From contig NZ_QJSX01000007.1 in the NCBI RefSeq assembly GCF_003217515.1, forward strand, positions 1 through 16,844: a DNA stretch of 16,844 bases. Direction: 5' to 3'. The DNA is from Deinococcus yavapaiensis KR-236 (GTDB taxonomy: Bacteria; Deinococcota; Deinococci; Deinococcales; Deinococcaceae). Both the position numbers and the translations under genes were made by a program. Positions within the stretch are counted from its first letter, which is position 1. The number at the start of each line of letters is the position of its first letter. Below are positions 13,255 through 16,844 of this stretch, one piece after another. The notes beneath the pieces were generated by a model that had not been told where the DNA came from, did not search any database, and worked only from the letters and a program-made list of their open reading frames with translations.

Positions 13255-15156
13255 ATGGTCGCAATGCTCGCGAGTCGAACATCACAGGAAGAGGCGAGGC
13301 TTGCTGCCCTGAGACGCTACGACATCATCGGCTCCCTCCCCGAACACGCGTTCGACCGTCTCGCTCATCTCGCCGCGCGAATTTTGGATACGCCCATCGC
13401 CCTCGTTTCGCTCGTCGTCGAGGATCGGCAGTGGTTCAAAGCGTGCGTCGGACTCGACATTCGCGAGACGGAGCGTGTCTTGTCCTTTTGCGCTCATGCC
13501 ATAAGTCAAGACGACGTCTTCGTCGTGAACGACGCGTCGCTCGATCCGCGCTTCGAGCACAACGCCTTGGTCACGGACGAGCCGAACATTCGCTTTTACG
13601 CGGGGGCGCCACTCGTCACTCCGGAAGGCTTCAAGCTCGGGACGTTGTGCGTCATCGACGTCTCGCCACGAGCGACGTTCGGCGAGAAGGAGCGCGAGAC
13701 GCTGCGAGACCTCGCGGCGATCGTCGTCGACGAAATGGAGTTGCGCGCCGTGAAACTGCAAATTCAAGAGGAAGCGCGTGAAAAAACGCGGTTGCTGGAG
13801 GAACTGCAGGAAAGCGCGGGCGTGCAAGCCGCGTTGTTGGGCGTGTCGAACTTGATGCAGTCGGACTTGCCCCCGACGGACGTCGTGATGCGCGCCCTCG
13901 AACTCGTTTCGCGCGCCGCCGACGTCGATTGGTGCAGCTTGGTGGCCATACGGGACGAGGAGGCGTGGATGGAGGCCGTGTGGACGCGCGATCCTTCCGG
14001 AAACGACGTGACGCGCAGCCTTCCGTCGAAGTTGCGGCGCGGTCGAGGCGTGATGTGGGACGTCGTCGCGAACGGGCAGGCTCGGTACGCGTCGTCGTAC
14101 GAACAAGAAGCGCACGCGTCGTCGGCGATGTCGGCGGCGGGAATGAAGTCGGCGGCGTGGTTGCCGCTCGGGCAGTACGACGGCACGTCGTACATCGTGA
14201 TGTACGGTCGGCTGCATCGGGAACGACCTTGGACGGAACGTGACCGACAACTGTTGGAAGCGGCGGCGGGATCGGTTCGGCGCGCGATGGAGTTTCGCGA
14301 GCGGACGCGCCGCATGCAGGACGCGGCCCTCACGGACGCTTTGACGCGTCTGGGCAACCGCCGAGCGTTCAACGAGGCGATGAGCGCGCGTGGAAGCGGT
14401 TCGGCCGTGCGTGTCCTCGCGATCGACTTGGACGGCGTGAAAGAGGTGAACGAAACGCTCGGCCCGGCCGCGGGCGACGCGTTGCTGCGCGTGTTCGCCG
14501 TGGCGTTGGCCGAGCATCTTCCGGCCAATACCACGGCGTATCGTCTCGATAGCGCCCGGTTCATGGTGCTTTTCGAAGGGGGCGCTTCCGTCGCTACCCT
14601 CAAGCTCGCGCGCTCCGTGGCCGCCGAACACGTCGAACAAGCCTTGGGAATCGCTCGCTCGGTGGGATTCGAGCGCATCACGGCTTGGTGCGGCGTGGGG
14701 TCCTGGCCCGAGGAAGCGCCGACGTTGCATGACGCTGTTCGCTTGGCCGAGATTCGCCTGTACGAGGATAAGCGCTCGAAGGCCCGAGGTGCCTCTCCGT
14801 CCGCGCCGAGTCTCGGCGCGTCTCCGAAAGCCGGGACTTCGAACGGGTCGGTGAGCGTCAACGGTGTGACCGTGAACGTGCTGACGCGCACGGTGCAGTT
14901 CGGCACGAAGAGCGTGGCCTTGCGTCCGAAGGAGGTGGTGTTGCTCGCGACCCTGGCTTCTGCCCCCGATCAAGTGGTGTCCCACGAGGAATTGCAAGAG
15001 GCCTTGGGCGGCCCGAGCGTGGACGTCAGCAACGCCTTGACGATGCACGTGATGAACGTGCGCCGGAAGTTGTCGCAGTTGGCCGCGCCCGTGAAGATTC
15101 GCGCGGTACGAGGCTCGGGCTACTCGCTGCAGACCGAGGTCGACGAGGCGCCTTGA
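13255..15156 (+). CDS. Signalling protein: GAF-GAF-degenerate GGDEF-OmpR-type DNA-binding domain, 633 aa
   Basis: Residues about 20-165 are a GAF domain of the bacterial type (VLSFCAHAI, YAGAPLVTPEGFKLGTLCVID), followed by a coiled coil (165-190) and a second GAF (190-345). A GGDEF-like domain spans 355-508: DALTRLGNRRAF at 361-372 and the metal-binding region DLDGVKEVNE are kept, but the active-site GGDEF is DSARF at 432-436, so cyclic-di-GMP synthesis is not expected. A Ser/Ala/Pro linker (510-531) leads to an OmpR-type winged helix (532-627: VALRPKEVVLLATLASAP, NVRRKLSQL, IRAVRGSGYSL). The protein therefore may sense a ligand through GAF or the dead GGDEF fold and act directly on DNA. ATG 13255 has no Shine-Dalgarno. 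It ends 19 bases before a very long hairpin. Possible targets are its own promoter and the operon at 15525. Confidence 0.9.
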   Translation: MVAMLASRTSQEEARLAALRRYDIIGSLPEHAFDRLAHLAARILDTPIALVSLVVEDRQWFKACVGLDIRETERVLSFCAHAISQDDVFVVNDASLDPRFEHNALVTDEPNIRFYAGAPLVTPEGFKLGTLCVIDVSPRATFGEKERETLRDLAAIVVDEMELRAVKLQIQEEAREKTRLLEELQESAGVQAALLGVSNLMQSDLPPTDVVMRALELVSRAADVDWCSLVAIRDEEAWMEAVWTRDPSGNDVTRSLPSKLRRGRGVMWDVVANGQARYASSYEQEAHASSAMSAAGMKSAAWLPLGQYDGTSYIVMYGRLHRERPWTERDRQLLEAAAGSVRRAMEFRERTRRMQDAALTDALTRLGNRRAFNEAMSARGSGSAVRVLAIDLDGVKEVNETLGPAAGDALLRVFAVALAEHLPANTTAYRLDSARFMVLFEGGASVATLKLARSVAAEHVEQALGIARSVGFERITAWCGVGSWPEEAPTLHDAVRLAEIRLYEDKRSKARGASPSAPSLGASPKAGTSNGSVSVNGVTVNVLTRTVQFGTKSVALRPKEVVLLATLASAPDQVVSHEELQEALGGPSVDVSNALTMHVMNVRRKLSQLAAPVKIRAVRGSGYSLQTEVDEAP

Positions 15157-15175
15157 CGCATGTGTGAGCGAGGGG

Positions 15176-15222
15176 CAAAGGGAAGGGAGGCCGTCACGCG
15201 GAGACGGCCTCCCTTCCCTTTG
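15176..15222 (+). terminator. Long hairpin terminator after the GAF/GGDEF gene
   Basis: A perfect 20-bp stem (15176-15195 with 15203-15222) has a 7-base loop and purine/pyrimidine-skewed arms. It lacks a T-run (TCGTGC follows). It sits 19 bases after the stop codon and separates the gene from the next operon. Confidence 0.7.
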
Positions 15223-15524
15223 TCGTGCGGTTCGAGCCCTGAGGCCGCGTGAATGGGAAGCCGTATGGGTGCGAGAGCCTGTCGCCTTCCGTCTTTCTAG
15301 GGCGCCGTGGAAGCAGGGATCGAGGTTCGGCGTCTCGGTTCGCTCGAGGAACATTTTGCTTTCCGACGAGCGATAGGGGAGAAGGCGTTGCTTTGTCTAC
15401 CCTGTCACCTCATGGAGCCTTTATCTTTTCTTTGTAAGATCTTTGTAAGAAGAAAATAGATACAAAGTAAAGCGAAGATAAACGAGGGCTTAGGTGCCGT
15501 TGATGCGGCCCGGAAAGGACGAAG
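15223..15524 (+). other. 302-base intergenic control region with a sharp AT-rich segment
   Basis: The first 190 bases show nothing specific. From about 15415 to 15485 the base composition drops to mostly A and T, in strong contrast with the flanks, and contains the repeats at 15430-15467. A 5' leader of at least 40 bases follows, with AAAGGA (15514-15519) as ribosome site for the operon. Confidence 0.5.
15430..15467 (+). promoter_or_regulatory. Operator-like repeats ahead of the DUF4388-GTPase operon
   Basis: CTTTGTAAGA is repeated exactly at 15430-15439 and 15441-15450 (11-bp period), and TACAAAG at 15461-15467 is the inverse of CTTTGTA. AAGATAAA-type words lie on both sides (15474-15482 on the plus strand, and on the minus strand near 15420), matching the word repeated before the GAF/GGDEF gene. 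No -10/-35 pair is clear. Confidence 0.6.
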
Positions 15525-16223
15525 ATGGCGATTTTCGGAAATCTGGACGAGTTGCCTTTTCCCGACGTCATCGGCATGCTGGGACGCCGCAGCGGCCACC
15601 TCAACATCACCACGACCGCCGCCGTGACCTTACACATCGACGACGGCCATCTGCTCGCGCTCTACCTTGGACCGCAAGCGATTCACGACGCCGGCCGTGT
15701 ACGAGAAGTCATCTTGGAGCTCACACGCGCCGAACGAGGCTCCTTCGAGTTCAAGCGCATCCAACCCAACGACCTCGTTCAACACCACCACCTCGCCCTC
15801 AACAAGCTCCTGCTGTCCATCACGGCCGTTCTCGACGAGCTCGCTCACTACCGCACCATGCTTCCCGCGCCCGAAACGCGCTTTCAGCAAGTCAGAGACG
15901 CTCCCGAAGACCTGGACGCCTCGCTGAAGGACTTTCTCGACGCGGCCGCCCCTTCCTTGCTGCTCGGAGCGAGCGCCGCCGAACTCGCCCCCAGGCAGGG
16001 CCTGCACCTCGAACGCGCCCAACTCTACCTCTACAAACTTCGCGCGCTCGGCCTCCTCACTCCCGTCCGCGCCTACCCGGCTCGGCCGACGGCTCAACGC
16101 AAGGCAGACAGACCCACCGTCACGCCTCCCGCTCCTCCTTCGACGGTTCTCGAGCCGAGCGAACCGCGCGGCTTGATCGGGCGCCTGCTCGCCGCTTTAC
16201 ACCTCCGGCGGAAGGTCGCATGA
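15525..16223 (+). CDS. DUF4388 (PatA-like N-terminal) domain protein, 232 aa
   Basis: The first 100 or so residues match the DUF4388 pattern: LDELPFPDVIGMLGRRSGHLNI (effector-type GxL repeat), a strand pair TLHIDDGHLLALYLG, and a helix GRVREVILELTRAERGSFEF. A helical stretch (100-185) follows, then a Pro/Thr-rich linker (190-215) and a basic end. Such proteins usually sit with Ras-like GTPases and roadblock proteins and are thought to be adaptors in their signalling. ATG 15525 follows AAAGGA by 5 nt. The stop overlaps the next start as ATGA (16220-16223). Third positions are strongly C-biased here, as in the next gene. The exact partner is unknown. Confidence 0.85.
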   Translation: MAIFGNLDELPFPDVIGMLGRRSGHLNITTTAAVTLHIDDGHLLALYLGPQAIHDAGRVREVILELTRAERGSFEFKRIQPNDLVQHHHLALNKLLLSITAVLDELAHYRTMLPAPETRFQQVRDAPEDLDASLKDFLDAAAPSLLLGASAAELAPRQGLHLERAQLYLYKLRALGLLTPVRAYPARPTAQRKADRPTVTPPAPPSTVLEPSEPRGLIGRLLAALHLRRKVA

Positions 16224-16753
16224 CCCGCCCGCTCAAAATCGTCGTGAGCGGCCCCGTCGGCGCCGGCAAGACCACCTTCATCCGCACGCTCAGCGAAACA
16301 CCCGTCCTCGACACCGAAGCCGAACCCAGCGAAGACATCGGCAAAGCCACCACCACCGTCGCCTTCGACTTCGGCACCATGCACCTCGACGACCTGCCCG
16401 TCCATTTGTACGGCACGCCCGGCCAAGACCGCTTCGACTTCATGTGGGACATCCTCTGCCAAGGCGCCCTCGGCCTCGTCATGCTCGTCGCCGGCGACCG
16501 ACCCGGCGACTTCCCCAAAGCGCGCAGCATCTTCGAGTTCGTCACGAGCCGACACCCCGTGCCGTTCATCATCGGCGTCACCCGCCAAGACCTCGAACGC
16601 GTCTGGGAACCCGAGGACGTCGCCGACTACTTCGAACTGCCCACCTCGCACGTCGTCGGCCTCAACGCCACCGACGCCGAGCAAAGCACCCTCACGTTGG
16701 TGCGCATGCTCGAACTCATCCAAGACATCACCCCCATCCGGAGGACCGCATGA
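16220..16753 (+). CDS. MglA-like small GTPase, 177 aa
   Basis: A Ras-like P-loop protein: Walker A GPVGAGKT at 11-18, switch region KATTTVAFDFG, and G3 GTPGQDRF at 65-72. The G4 motif reads TRQD (121-124) instead of N/T-K-x-D, and G5 is weak (LNATDAE). This resembles the bacterial COG2229-type GTPases near roadblock proteins, here lacking the lysine of canonical G4. These act as switches in polarity or signalling, with the roadblock protein as activator or scaffold. It overlaps the DUF4388 stop by ATGA and is itself overlapped by the next start (16750-16753), so the three genes are co-translated. Confidence 0.9.
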   Translation: MTRPLKIVVSGPVGAGKTTFIRTLSETPVLDTEAEPSEDIGKATTTVAFDFGTMHLDDLPVHLYGTPGQDRFDFMWDILCQGALGLVMLVAGDRPGDFPKARSIFEFVTSRHPVPFIIGVTRQDLERVWEPEDVADYFELPTSHVVGLNATDAEQSTLTLVRMLELIQDITPIRRTA

Positions 16754-16844
16754 GCAAGCAAGAGCAACTTCAAGCCGTGATCGACCAACTGCGCGTCGCC
16801 CTGCCCGACCTCAAAGGCGCCATGATCGCCTCCACCGACGGCCT
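16750..16844 (+). CDS. Roadblock/LC7 domain protein (N-terminal part; runs off the window)
   Basis: GGAGG (16740-16744) precedes ATG 16750 by 5 nt, and the start overlaps the GTPase stop. The 31 visible residues (MSKQEQLQAVIDQLRVALPD, then LKGAMIASTDG) are the first helix and strand of a roadblock/LC7 domain, the MglB-like class that pairs with MglA-like GTPases. The remainder lies beyond the window. Confidence 0.8.
   Translation, partial: MSKQEQLQAVIDQLRVALPDLKGAMIASTDG

Overview
The window is GC-rich (roughly two thirds G+C by eye), with strong third-codon-position G/C bias and several promoters whose -10 box (TANNNT) lies 6 nt before an ATG or GTG, so the message would begin at the start codon. 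Together with a TrpRS of the 'TGDRPT' type, a large SARP-type regulator and a DUF4388 / Ras-like GTPase / roadblock operon, this suggests a Deinococcus-like bacterium. This is inferred from the sequence alone.

Layout. The end of an unknown protein (1-150) and a small helical protein (399-707) precede a leftward cluster: trpS (2342-3352), a GNAT acetyltransferase and an MDR-family quinone oxidoreductase. Upstream of trpS is what looks like a complete trp attenuator: a leaderless 14-residue leader peptide with three consecutive Trp codons, a competing antiterminator pairing and a terminator hairpin just before the trpS Shine-Dalgarno. Diverging from it is an F420-dependent-reductase-like dehydrogenase (3842-4504).

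The centre is a large SARP-type regulator (OmpR-like DNA-binding and BTAD domains, P-loop ATPase, TPR tail; leftward, 9202-5827), split by a frameshift in a CG run just after its P-loop. Flanking it are a GNAT gene (4958-5836, convergent), a chloramphenicol-phosphotransferase-like kinase (9416-10051) and a 64-aa peptide gene translationally coupled to the kinase (10048-10242). Divergent from the peptide is another small ORF (10470-10805), followed by a lipoprotein (10830-12077). Three promoters around the regulator carry the same design: T-[TG]-[GA]-C-G heptamers spaced 11 bp apart, with the last copy 8 bp before a TACGNT -10 box. This is the known geometry of SARP operators, so these genes look like a local SARP regulon. 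This, with the trpS attenuator, is the most interesting content of the window.

The right part holds a FabG-like SDR (12358-13104, leftward) and a 633-aa signalling protein (13255-15156) combining two GAF domains, a degenerate GGDEF domain and a C-terminal OmpR-type DNA-binding domain. After a long hairpin and an AT-rich control region with exact 11-bp-period repeats comes an ATGA-coupled operon of DUF4388 protein, MglA-like GTPase and roadblock/LC7 protein, cut by the window end. An 11-bp-period repeat also precedes the signalling gene itself, so that protein may control itself and the operon; this is inference.
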